Shown in pieces: positions 42,201 to 51,746 of a stretch of 64,000 bases of DNA. The position numbers were made by a program, and so were the translations under genes. Origin of the DNA: Paraphysomonas bandaiensis (Eukaryota > Chrysophyceae); NCBI GenBank assembly GCA_965644295.1, contig CBFFRP010000075.1, forward strand, positions 1 to 64,000, read 5' to 3'. The notes beneath the pieces are model-generated. The model saw nothing but the letters and a program-made list of their open reading frames with translations, made no database searches and was not told the origin of the DNA. The first letter of the stretch is position 1. Every line of letters begins with the position of its first letter.

Positions 42201-43226
42201 CCGGAGTGTTATATGGTAATCCAGTTCATACTGAATGATGAAATAAGTAGCGAAACGGGATTGTCACCTTTTGAGTTTACATTTGGTACAATAGACAAAC
42301 CTTATTTCAAATTGTCAGATGCTGTGTCAGATTCGGTTGATACTACGGAGTATTTATCTCTTATAAATCAGAATTTGAGAACTATACGTGAGATTGCATG
42401 TGATGTTCAACGCAAGATCCAAGCAAAGAGAAAATCCAAAACACCTCCGGAGACACTTACGGAATATCAACCCGGACAGCTCGTTTTATTCCAACCAAAT
42501 TCTTCGAAATTTAAACCGTCAAAACTATATCCTAGATTTAAAGGTCCATACGAGGTTGTCTCTACGTACAAAGCAGATATCACCTGTACACATATAGTAA
42601 TGCGATTTGAGGTAGTCTTTCATATGTCTTGGCTTAAACCATTTTTTGGTACTCATGATGAGGCATTCCGCATTGCTTTAGTAGACTATAACCAGTATGA
42701 AGTGCGAAAGATTGTGGCTTATCGGGGAGATCCTGAAAAGAGATCTACTATGGATTTTCTCGTATTATTTAGTGATGATTCACAAGTGTGGATTCCATAC
42801 AATTCCGATCTTGCAACAGCACGGGCTTTTCAGCAGTATTGTAAAGACGTTCCTGCGTTATTTCCGCTTTTATTTTCTGCTAAGGAAGCTAAAGAACAAC
42901 GACTACGAATGCGGAAACAGCAGATTGATGGAGTTCAACCAGGCCAAGAGGTGTACATCAACCTACGAGCTTGGGGAGCAGATTTTTATGACGCATTATC
43001 ATTACCGGATTGCTATGTCACAAATTATGTAGTATTATGCCGTTATAAACGATGGGCAGGCAAACGCCGTCTACGCATCGATTTATACTGCCCACTCTTC
43101 GACACTACCTATGAATGGAGTGCGTATGACGTTTACTGCTATGGCCTATGCTTCGACTTCAATCCGTCTACCATGGTGCTTGTCGATGTGGAGTTTTGCA
43201 AGAGTTTTCCTGATATACTCTTGTAA
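39282..43226 (+). CDS. Gypsy Pol polyprotein: protease, RT, RNase H, integrase, chromodomain
   Basis: About 1314 residues, in the same frame as gag and separated only by the TGA at 39258-39260. Domains in order: protease LFDSGSSSDN (~37); reverse transcriptase from ~320, with VFIDLDICNAFHG (motif A) and VVIFDNLLVLA in the place of YxDD (~420); RNase H with TDASFYACGG (~573) and TDHANLKWM; integrase with an H-x-H...CPIC zinc motif (~785-825) and D, D, E at about 853, 912 and 942 (GFDTLS, SDPGSNIT, ESNMVERTHRE); and a chromodomain-like segment (~1136-1186, EVRKIVAYRG...VWIPYNSDL). A further ~110-residue C-terminal extension with Tyr/Trp-rich strands is unrecognised. The frame is uninterrupted, so the copy is young. 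Confidence 0.93.
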   Translation: MRDYNDTSSRFRNAVHRQGMIINNCGDKINVEMVLFDSGSSSDNFISSNFVKKCGDKLLKDMVHKKLRVKVADGHQIELKGYIPVTIAFEDEGKTYKAQLSLYVLDGLAKDIIIGLPAICEHFSELFMNMIKKASLSAEQSVNLNEIEILANIGEDIDELRRYMSSGPVCDPWENPIPEQSEEDDMIPEPCSFGSLVTFLEQSVDEAREKYFSELESKVHPDFAQQTDILRVLREDAVDVFVPREWTGIQHVPELKLKVKSTIPDRIKPKNMRRIPPMLYERTKEEFNRMCGYFYRPSTSPYASPIVVAPKATKPFIRICGDYRRVNLEIESPHYPIPDVIKELHKAAGYKVFIDLDICNAFHGIRLHESVSALLSVQTPWGQFEPKFMPEGVSPASGVLMHVVSDIFNEFSEWMVVIFDNLLVLAYDYQDAIEKFKKVIKKCTYYNVVLKLSKSKFGYSSVEFFGYLCKDNTYQLTEARKLSVTAIEFPEGKNKTKQMQRFLGAAIYFKPFIPLYSDLTHKLHDMTKKTFDWNENCWKVNYREEFSRFKEAILKSLTLYHPDYSLRWILMTDASFYACGGVLLQIFIDANGQEFYQVIAMVSKKFSEPTLKWSTIDKECFGIFFCVYALSYYLRGKKFTIMTDHANLKWMEVSVVDRIVRMRMFIQNFNFDLLHFKGKLNRFADWLSRKDQESAVAHVMLLSVCMECFPEESVACGEVVMFENTDLLPDDQLIELNQVGEWSSETDDVACYSVFPAEILAALDELAAQGIKPSSPKEAFDLVHNGRIGHHGVKRTWLKLSKVFPGHKLTTEVIQDFIDRCPICQKFNAGMSASLQAPIRALDSEHCRHYVGFDTLSVSPPDKKGHCCIHVVKQLPSRLVGLYPATDYTAVGVARALFSYFVTYGISEVLISDPGSNITAEVVQLLLKWFGVRFRMSLTDRHESNMVERTHRETLRFLSALVHDERLQDCWGEPECYMVIQFILNDEISSETGLSPFEFTFGTIDKPYFKLSDAVSDSVDTTEYLSLINQNLRTIREIACDVQRKIQAKRKSKTPPETLTEYQPGQLVLFQPNSSKFKPSKLYPRFKGPYEVVSTYKADITCTHIVMRFEVVFHMSWLKPFFGTHDEAFRIALVDYNQYEVRKIVAYRGDPEKRSTMDFLVLFSDDSQVWIPYNSDLATARAFQQYCKDVPALFPLLFSAKEAKEQRLRMRKQQIDGVQPGQEVYINLRAWGADFYDALSLPDCYVTNYVVLCRYKRWAGKRRLRIDLYCPLFDTTYEWSAYDVYCYGLCFDFNPSTMVLVDVEFCKSFPDILL

Positions 43227-43456
43227 ACAGGTTTTATTCTTCTATTATATTATATGATAATATTTGCAATATTCTTTTATTTCTATTATAATACTACCTT
43301 GTCTATCTAGTTTATTCTCAATATCTGTTTAAATCTGATTTTGTTTGTTTATACTTAGAATGACGCTATCTAGTATGGCTGATTTAAGTATTTGCATACA
43401 TGAATCACAGTCTGTATTCACAATCTAATTTCTCCAGCTGGGGGGAAAGAGGGTAG

Positions 43457-43920
43457 TGTAACGCAGTACTGGTTATTTTCTGCGTTGGTAGTAGTATTAT
43501 ATGTTACTCTTCTGTTGTACTCTCTAACACGTACAGAGTGTTTTTGTATTTTCAGTTTTCAGTTACATATTCAGTTTCTACTTTTTCAGTGTATACACGG
43601 AGTGTTGAAGCTGTACATACGTACCGGATAAAATACTTCTGATCTGGTGTGTTGTGTGCTGGAGTGAAATGCTGAACATGATGTTGTATGTGTGTGTGTT
43701 ACTGTAGAGTTGTATAGCAGTGTTACTCACTTTTCTATTACACGTTTTAAATAACGATTTATTTAAATTCTTTCGCGGTTTGCGTCTGAGTTGAGGAGCA
43801 TCACCCGCTGGTGAGCTTAACAGTGTAGCAGCCCGCTGGCGTGCACTTAAAATCTTTTTAAAACGTTATAGATCAGTGTTGTTTTTGCTTGAGCATACGT
43901 TGTTCTTAAGAACAACTACA
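43457..43920 (+). repeat. 3' LTR of the Gypsy element
   Basis: 464 bp, TGTAACG...CTACA. It is preceded by the purine tract at about 43440-43453 and followed by the GCTC target duplication at 43921-43924. Confidence 0.95.
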
Positions 43921-45744
43921 GCTCCTCCATCGTATCACATTAGAAGCGGCCCACGATACCCGTCACGCGGACAGAACCAAGAAAAACGGCATCCATGCAA
44001 AATGCCAACGAAAACGATCCCGGTTCAAGGATGGCTTCTCTGCCGAGATGAGAGTCCTACAAATGGCACTCCACCTGATCGTATATCTCAAACGAAAGCT
44101 CTTTACCAGATCCGGCCACCTACACCCCCGTGTCACCGATGCATACTTCTACAGCATCGTCCAGAGAGGAATCTGCAGATGGGAGCGCACCACTGCTGCA
44201 CTTGACCGCTCATCAGAGGACCACGATCGACCGCCCACTGCCATCATCCGGGCCGCGACAGACCCAAGACAAATTCTAACATGGACCACAACAAACGTCA
44301 CAGGCAACGCCTTCACAACCTCCGTGACAGTCTCATGCGAATGCTCCAAGGGAGAGCCCGAGCCGAAATGAGGAAACGGATGACCACCAGAACACACGCC
44401 CTCCAAGCCCAATTCGAAACACAACAGATACGCAAGATCCTCCAATCCATCGGACTAAAGCGGAAGCAGACACCAGCACTCACCCGTCTCACCTTGGAGG
44501 ACGGGGCCACGATCACCATTCCATCGGAGATACAGGAAGCCCTAAACAAGCACTTCACGGCACACCATGCATTCCCCAAAGGCATGGACCCCACCGCCCA
44601 CAGATTACACTACGACGACAACTGGTGGCGCGAACTAACCGCCGGCGATAACCTACACAACCCCCTCCACCCAAACTCCGCTATCCCGATACAACATCAT
44701 TCCGGACTACGCAAACTATGCAAAACGAAGGTTGGCCCATCCACCTCAGCAAAGATACAGGAAGCCCTCAGGCAACAAATTTCGATAAATGAGTTCCACT
44801 CCACCCTTGATAATATGGCCAAGGACAAAGCACCCAGACCGTCCATGGTCACCACAAACATGATAAAAAGTTGGACCCCACAAGTCAAAATAGAAGTGCT
44901 CGGTCACCTACAAACGCTCTGGACCCACCGCCACATCCCACACTGGTGGAGAGACAGAGTCATGACCCCACTACTCAAGAAACCGGGAAACACCTCCCTC
45001 AAAAACCTGAGACCGATCGGTTTGCTAGAGGTTCTCCGCAAATTGATGTCACGCATCATTACCCACCGACTCCTCCAAATCTGGGAAGACGACGCTGTCC
45101 TACACCCGGCGCAACACGGTTACAGGTGGATACACGGAACAGACACTGCCATCCTTCGTGTACTAGCGGCCACCGAACTGGCCAAGCTCACAGGACTCGC
45201 GAAAATATGCACCTTTTGGGACTTCCAAAAAGCCTTCGACTCCATTGCACCTAACCTCCTCAAACTCGCGTGGGCGAGACTTGGGGTTCCAGAAGACACG
45301 ATCAAATGGCTCAGCGAACTCGACAGCGAGGGGCGCACCTACATCTGGACACCGCACATGGCTGACCACATCGATCCCAAAACCCTAGAGGAATTAAGTC
45401 AATCCGACGGTTCCTTCCTCCAACACCCCGACATGGGCTTCTCCGCCAACAGAGGCGTTACACAGGGCGGAACAGAGTCCACAGTCGCATGGATCGTCAT
45501 CTTCGACATGATCCTCTGCTGGTCTGACCTTAATGACGACAGTCAGGACAAAGCGTACGCGGACGACCTCTCCCAAATAACCAACTCCATTGCCACCGCA
45601 AATAAACATTACCCAAAAAGGAAGACCACCAGATTAAACTCAACACAAGGGATGGTTGCACCAAGGTGCTTGCAGCAATGCACAAGCAGTCCCGAGACAA
45701 CTGAGCATTTCGTAATCTGTGTTACCACTAGTCTAGAGTCATAG
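43921..45744 (+). pseudogene. LINE polyprotein, C-terminal half: reverse transcriptase (broken)
   Basis: The reading continues from the endonuclease half across the Gypsy insertion, then changes frame near 44281-44370. The long frame from 44281 (487 codons) carries LKNLRPIGLLEVLRKL, FWDFQKAFDSI (motif A), RGVTQGGTES (motif B) and AYADDL (motif C). This is a non-LTR-type reverse transcriptase. Only about 45 unrelated-looking residues follow YADD before the stop, so the thumb and any C-terminal domain are missing, probably by internal deletion near 45600. Confidence 0.85.
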
Positions 45745-45792
45745 ATAGATAAATGCAATAAGTTCTCTCATGTAATAATCAGATCTTCATAT

Positions 45793-45848
45793 ATTGTATT
45801 TAACGTATTCTACAGTACTATCTTAGAGAACCATACGTATTCCAACAC
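45793..45848. repeat. Right copy of the 56-bp direct repeat flanking the LINE
   Basis: Identical to 31019-31074. It marks the 3' end of the LINE insertion. Confidence 0.8.
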
Positions 45849-46775
45849 GCACATCTACAGCACCTCATTGATTAGAATTATTAATTGCAATTATTGTCTA
45901 ATTAAATTAGTTACTCGTTAATTATTAATTAAACTTCCTACTAATAGATATGGGTCCATCATTAACCGTATGCTTATTGGCTTTAGAATTTGTTAGTTGG
46001 CTTAGATTGTCAAAGAAAATTTATGTAGTTAGACTAGTTAGATTATTATTGCATATAGACAATTGTGTGTTGTCATGTAAAACTCATCAACAATATAATT
46101 TCATACGTCTTTCATATCAACCTCTGGTGAGCTTCCGTATCTTGAATCGTCATGATACTTCAGTTACACAGTTATAGTTATATAGTATTTTGATTACAAA
46201 TTACAGTTTTTCACATTGTATTTAACATAATCTATAATTCTATCTTAAGGAATCATACGGATTCCAACTGTGATTTCATCGGAACTAAGTTAACAACTCA
46301 CTACGTAGCCCTTATCTCTACTTAATTTTGTCTGCTCTACCAAGAATGCGTGCTAAACTATGTACTAGCGAAGGCTGAGTGTTTAAGTCCGCTCATACAT
46401 TCCGGTCCAATCTACTTCTCCTAGCACAAACAACTTGTGGTCTGTGCCTTCGGCTTATGTCTCCTGTATATGTGGGAGATCTACAAGCCCCACAAGGTGG
46501 TCTCTTATAAAATAAATTATAAAAGCAGTGATAATATACTTAGAAAAATAAGGAGGTTTTACTCAATTATCAAGGCTTGTGCTAGACTAACACCAGTGAC
46601 GAAGTAAGTGGCCGCAATATTGGGTACAAAGTAAAAATAGCCGCGTATATTCAAGATAAGTGCATTTATTAATAGTGATGTCTTTATATGATGTGGTTAC
46701 CACTACCCAAGACTTATCAGTTGACCGGATCGACATCGTGTGCAATGGTTAGAGTTGACACGATTCAACTCAGAC
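45849..46775. other. Intergenic region right of the nest, with a second solo-LTR-like repeat
   Basis: It contains solo-LTR-like copy B at about 46015-46269, diverged from copy A. An AATTATTAATTGCAATTATTG tract near 45885 resembles the terminal tract of the hAT element at 18140. No gene was recognised before 46776. Confidence 0.5.
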
Positions 46776-47206
46776 TCATCCTTGTGACAAACCGGGGCAA
46801 TGGTGACGATATGTATTGGCCATTGCTGATAGCGCAGTACACAACACTTGCAACTTCACCTCACTCAATCTATGTATAATATATACTCGTGTTGCGTACA
46901 GTTTTCTCTCCACCTCCTCAACAAGATCAACATCAACGATGTCGGTGATATCGGCTACACCAAAGAAATTACCTTGGGTGGGGTTTACTGCGTGGCCACG
47001 ACCTTACTGCGGGGAAAGCGTCCCTCCAGAAGGACTCCCATCATTTTTCGTATCGTGACCATCACGACTGATTTCCCCAGGGGTAAAAACACTTTCTGAA
47101 CTATTTTGTCATTTCTCGTCTGTAAAACTACCGCTATCTGTAGGTAGCCACGCACTATCCACTCCTCTGCACTGGATAAAAACACACACACTGGACCGGT
47201 CTCCAT
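46776..47206 (-). CDS. Unrecognised protein of about 125 aa, two exons
   Basis: Exon 1 is 47206-47008 and exon 2 is 46954-46776. The 53-nt intron 46955-47007 has a GTAAGG donor and a TGTAG acceptor, like other introns here. The first exon gives VCVFLSSAEEWIVRGYLQIA and then a basic stretch. The second gives DITDIVDVDLVEEVERKLYA, an acidic amphipathic helix, and ends SAMANTYRHHCPG. It looks like a compact alpha/beta domain but I cannot name it. It starts 52 bp after the end of the upstream gene on the same strand. Confidence 0.45.
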
Positions 47207-47258
47207 TCACTGTCGGTTGCAGAATTTCTTTTATGATAAATAATATCAAGCAATACAC

Positions 47259-48014
47259 TTATACATATATAACCATATATCTATCACACTGTCTCTTAAC
47301 GAGTATACATATATCATTAAGTATACGTGATATGAGCAATATATGTGGACCTCGTTGAGTGGCTCTGATATGAATGAGCTTATCGCCATCTCATCCCGCC
47401 ACACCACTCTCAAGAATACTCGATACCTGTAGACCTGGCCACCGCTTCTCTCTCTCAATAGTCTCATGTGGTTTATAGGGATATATCTCATCAATGCATG
47501 CATTCAGTTCATCTGATAGCTCCCTGTTGACGATCTTAACAGACCGCTCACATTACTTCAAAGGATTGACCTCTACCCCATACTTCAGCCATACGAGTAG
47601 ATTAGCAGACTCCATGTCGGAGCTTCCACGGCTAAAACTATCGCTGCGGTTGCACTGATCATTAATGAACTTTTGAAAGATACCACAACCCAAAACCAGG
47701 GTATTCCACTCGCTCCGTTTTCCGGTGCCGCTGTTTTTTGAGGTGCCATTCTTTAGTGTGTTTTTTATCATCAGAATTGCAATCGGATCTTCATATAGAT
47801 ATCCATGTATGTATATTCCTTTAAAATCATCATATTTGTACACTCCTGTCATAATAAATACACCAATACATAAGAATGGATAGTTTCTGTGGTTAGTCAC
47901 ATCAACACTGATATCTGGTTGAAATATCAGATGATGGGGAGTGAGAGGGATGTATTCCTGGTCCTCTGAACCTGGTGATGTACTCAGCGTTGTTGCCGCT
48001 TCCTGTAAGCTCAT
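47259..48014 (-). pseudogene. Unknown protein with an in-frame stop (parent of the inverted duplication)
   Basis: The frame from ATG at 48014 runs 153 codons to TAA at 47553-47555. It then stays open in the same frame for 42 codons (SVKIVNRELSDELNACIDE, YPYKPHETIEREKRWPGLQ), up to a plausible GT donor at 47426. A possible second exon (47378-47259) continues in phase. The coding-like sequence after the stop suggests a single premature stop or polymorphism. The N-terminal half has beta-rich stretches (ITG-type VFIMTGVYKYDDFKGIYIHG). No family is recognised. TAA is used as a normal stop elsewhere in the window, so recoding is unlikely. The N-terminal part is duplicated in inverse at 51088. Confidence 0.5.
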
Positions 48015-48905
48015 TGTTTGTATTTTTAGGGGAGATAATCATTCAGCTGCTATGTAGACAATAGGGAGTCTTCGATGCGCAGACCTCACTTCATTATTAG
48101 TCTCATTTGTAGTGTATTTGCGGATATATATAGGATCTATGCGATATATGGCTTCATTGTGTTTGTGTCATCTGCATTGAAGTGTAGGTATTTGAGTGGA
48201 AGAGTATATAAGTGTGTTATATTGTCTCTTGTTGCATTCTGCTGCTTGTTTACATGATTATAGATGCTAGTGCTACACATAACCTTGTTATTATTACGTA
48301 TTCTCGTTACAATATTTTAAGACTGTGTTTTCACGAATATTGAAGTCGTCATCTTATGGCATATCAGCATAGATTACCTATTCACCAGCTATACATGTAT
48401 GCACTCAGTGTGTTCATGTTCATGCAACAGTTCAAGATCTAGATATGTGGTATATGTTCTGTGTCTTCGCTCTGTGTGCTTCATACAACATATATAGACC
48501 ATGTATGTGGTATATGTTCTCTGTATGTGCTTCATACAACACATTGAGACCATATATGTGGTATATGATCTGTATGTTCGCTGTGTGTGCTTTACACAGC
48601 ACACAGAGACTGTATATGTGAAATGTGCTCTGTATATTCACTCTGCGTGCTTCATACAACATATATAGACCATGTATGTGGTATATGTTCTTTGTATGTG
48701 CTTCATACAACACATTGAGACCATATATGTGGTATATGATCTGTATGTTCGCTGTGTGTGCTTTACACAGTACACAAGCACTCAATGTATGGTATATGAC
48801 GTGTAGTTTCGCTCTCTATGCTTCGTATAGTAGCCGGGGATTATATCAGTGTTATATGATGTATGTGTTTACTCACTATGCTTCGTATATAGTATATAGT
48901 ACATA
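47706..48905. repeat. Left arm of a large inverted duplication
   Basis: The sequence is the reverse complement of 49429-51396, broken only by different numbers of minisatellite units. The outer match ends at 47706/51396 inside the unknown gene. The arm includes the gene's upstream region (48015-48430) and about eight 60-bp units. Confidence 0.85.
48430..48905. repeat. 60-bp minisatellite array, left arm
   Basis: Units of about 60 bp read like CTTCATACAACATATATAGA then CCATGTATGTGGTATATGTTC on the plus strand. Three subtypes form a 180-bp higher-order unit. Each unit contains a dyad such as CTCTGTGTG...CACACAGAG (reverse orientation), able to form a hairpin. Confidence 0.85.
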
Positions 48906-49428
48906 GGGATATAGCTTGGATAGGCCGACAGCCAAGGCTGAGGCCAGAGAAAAGGGAGACGAAGAAAAAGTATTGTTACGAGGAATATGTATCGCCAAGA
49001 GGCGTCAGTACAGACTTCATAAAGCAATCGAGGCACTAAGAACACTTGACGACAGTGGGGCGATGGAAGTAGCGTAGCATATGGTTGTAGCTAGCACAGT
49101 GTATGGTTAAGTTTGATGTTGCTGATTTTTTAATTTGAACACTGTAATCCACAGTGCACGCTTGTTTTTAGTTTTTAATAGATAACGTATTTTTTGCTTT
49201 AAAGGTTTACTATTTACATAAGTACTTTATTATTGTACTATTCTGGCTTCCTATCCCATCGTGTACAGTTGGCAGTAGCACTCTAAGTACTAATACTACA
49301 CAATAAAATATGACAATTTAATGTCATTTTCCACTGTTATTAAAATTCTACTCGACGGAGTTTACAGAGTAAACATATAAACCCAGTGCTATATATAACT
49401 GCAAAGTGCTGCGCCTACTACCTACATA
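48906..49428 (+). other. Unique spacer between the inverted arms, with a coding-like segment
   Basis: At 48915-49078 a frame without an ATG reads LDRPTAKAEAREKGDEEKV, then RGICIAKRRQYRLHKAIEAL, ending DSGAMEVA and TAG. Charge pattern and length look like a terminal exon or a remnant. The rest (49079-49428) is AT-rich with no gene. Confidence 0.35.
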
Positions 49429-51396
49429 GTCGCTATGTGCTATATACTATATACGAAGCATAGAGAGTAAACACATACATCATATAACACTGATATAATC
49501 GCTGGCTACTATACGAAGCATAGAGAGCGAAACTACACGTCATATACCATACATTGAGTGCTTGTGTACTGTACGAAGCGCACATAGTAAACATACAGAT
49601 CACTAAAAACACTTCAATAGTCTCTCTGTGTTATATGTAGCACAGAGTTCAAAAATGCACATCATATAGCACTTAAATAGTCCTTGTGTATTGCATGAAG
49701 AGCAAAGAGCACATAGTGAATACATAATACATACATCATACAATACTTATATAGTCCCTGCGTGTCGCATGGTGCGCACAGAGTGAACGCATATATCATA
49801 TACCACATATATAGTCTTTGCGTGTTGTATGAGGGGTAAAGTGTGATACTACGCACCATATAACACATACATAGTCCCTGTATGTTGCATGAAGAGCACA
49901 GAGTAATATATTCACAACATATTCCACATATATAGTTCTTGCGTGTTGTATGAAGCACGCAGAGTGAATATATAGAGAGTCTCTGTGTGCTGTGTAAAGC
50001 ACACACAGCGAACATACAGATCATATACCACATATATGGTCTCAATGTGTTGTATGAAGCACATACAAAGAACATATACCACATACATGGTCTATATATG
50101 TTGTATGAAGCACGCAGAGTGAATATACAGAGCACATTTCACATATACAGTCTCTGTGTGCTGTGTAAAGCACACACAGCGAACATACAGATCATATACC
50201 ACATATATGGTCTCAATGTGTTGTATGAAGCACATACAAAGAACATATACCACATACATGGTCTATATATGTTGTATGAAGCACGCAGAGTGAATATACA
50301 GAGCACATTTCACATATACAGTCTCTGTGTGCTGTGTAAAGCACACACAGCGAACATACAGATCATATACCACATATATGGTCTCAATGTGTTGTATGAA
50401 GCACATACAAAGAACATATACCACATACATGGTCTATATATGTTGTATGAAGCACGCAGAGTGAATATACAGAGCACATTTCACATATACAGTCTCTGTG
50501 TGCTGTGTAAAGCACACACAGCGAACATACAGATCATATACCACATATATGGTCTCAATGTGTTGTATGAAGCACATACAGAGAACATATACCACATACA
50601 AGGTCTATATATGTTGTATGAAGCACACAGAGCGAAGACACAGAACATATACCACATATCTAGATCTTGAACTGTTGCATGAACATGAACACACTGAGTG
50701 CATACATGTATAGCTGGTGAATAGGTAATCTATGCTGATATGCCATAAGATGACGACTTCAATATTCGTGAAAACACAGTCTTAAAATATTGTAACGAGA
50801 ATACGTAATAATAACAAGGTTATGTGTAGCACTAGCATCTATAATCATGTAAACAAGCAGCAGAATGCAACAAGAGACAATATAACACACTTATATACTC
50901 TTCCACTCAAATACCTACACTTCAATGCAGATGACACAAACACAATGAAGCCATATATCGCATAGATCCTATATATATCCGCAAATACACTACAAATGAG
51001 ACTAATAATGAAGTGAGGTCTGCGCATCGAAGACTCCCTATTGTCTACATAGCAGCTGAATGATTATCTCCCCTAAAAATACAAACAATGAGCTTACAGG
51101 AAGCGGCAACAACGCTGAGTACATCACCAGGTTCAGAGGACCAGGAATACATCCCTCTCACTCCCCATCATCTGATATTTCAACCAGATATCAGTGTTGA
51201 TGTGACTAACCACAGAAACTATCCATTCTTATGTATTGGTGTATTTATTATGACAGGAGTGTACAAATATGATGATTTTAAAGGAATATACATACATGTA
51301 TATCTATATGAAGATCCGATTGCAATTCTGATGATAAAAAACACACTAAAGAATGGCACCTCAAAAAACAGCGGCACCGGAAAACGGAGCGAGTGG
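49429..51396. repeat. Right arm of the inverted duplication
   Basis: Reverse complement of the left arm, expanded by extra 180-bp minisatellite units. It ends abruptly at 51396 within the copied gene. Confidence 0.85.
49430..50670. repeat. 60-bp minisatellite array, right arm (about 20 units)
   Basis: The inner part (49430-49980) consists of diverged 60-bp units. The outer part (49980-50670) has nearly four copies of a homogenised 180-bp unit. A typical unit reads AGTCTCTGTGTGCTGTGTAA then AGCACACACAGCGAACATAC. Long ORFs in either direction are a by-product of the repeat length being a multiple of three. Confidence 0.85.
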
Positions 51397-51405
51397 TATT
51401 CCTAG
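51088..51405 (+). pseudogene. Truncated inverted copy of the unknown gene
   Basis: The first ~100 codons match the gene starting at 48014, with at least one replacement (GY to VY near 51298). Homology stops at 51396 in the GKRSEW codons, and a stop follows within a few codons. It is a partial duplicate with its upstream region. Confidence 0.75.
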
Positions 51406-51539
51406 AAATAGGGGGTTTCATACAGGGAACTGCGGTAAATGCAAAGAGTAGCGGTATTTGGCGTACTCCTCTGTATACCTGCTGTAGTCGTGGAAGTCTT
51501 ATGCCTGACGTAATTTTCTGTGTGTTCTAGAGTTCCAGT

Positions 51540-51665
51540 TCCAGTACTGTCTACATATGTATACATGCATACATTCATCCCCTACTCTCTGTACTCTCCG
51601 CCGGACGCACTGGAGATGTACACAGCAGCAGGAAGTACCATGGCGATGGTATGTACATCGCTCCC
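51540..51665. promoter_or_regulatory. GTATAC/GTACA motifs upstream of the C2-WW gene
   Basis: ACATATGTATACATGCATAC, GATGTACACAG and GGTATGTACATCG lie 85-205 bp before the start at 51747. Confidence 0.4.
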
Positions 51666-51746
51666 AGTTCATGAGACCAGCTCAGCTCAGCAGTCTTCTT
51701 GATCAACGTACTTACACTTAACTTATAATCATATCACGTGACATAT

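Larger units (their letters stand above)
33003..43920 (+). mobile_element. Young Ty3/Gypsy chromovirus-like LTR retrotransposon, carrying its own nested insertion
   Basis: Two nearly identical LTRs bound gag and pol in the plus orientation, and the element is inserted in the LINE. The polypurine tract GGGGGGAAAGAGGG precedes TAG and the 3' LTR at 43457. A second element (33559-37698) sits in the gag 5' end and contributes 4.1 kb. LTR near-identity implies recent insertion, later than the decay of the host LINE or close to it. Confidence 0.95.
31075..45792 (+). mobile_element. LINE-type (APE non-LTR) retrotransposon with SET domain, split by a Gypsy insertion
   Basis: Removing the inserted Gypsy element (33003-43920) and its 4-bp duplication leaves about 3.8 kb bounded by 56-bp direct repeats. 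Domain order is: Pro-rich leader, SET domain, APE-type endonuclease, reverse transcriptase. The copy has several frameshifts, and the reverse transcriptase stops soon after its YADD box, so it is defective. The GC content is visibly higher than in neighbouring DNA, and the ORFs use C-ending codons heavily. Confidence 0.88.

Noticed and set aside
47533-47556. A 22-nt micro-intron removing the in-frame TAA
   Set aside because: Removing 22 bases shifts the frame into an early stop, and every other intron here is 43 nt or longer.
48075-48257. 60-residue hydrophobic ORF present in both inverted arms
   Set aside because: It lies in the presumed upstream region of the duplicated gene on the opposite strand; duplication alone explains two copies.
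48430-50670. CRISPR-like array
   Set aside because: Units are contiguous 60-bp tandem repeats with no unique spacers, in a eukaryotic genome.
49987-50670. 227-residue repetitive protein with Tyr/His/Ile repeats
   Set aside because: The repeat period (60/180 bp) is a multiple of three, so several frames stay open on both strands; composition is unlike the host genes.
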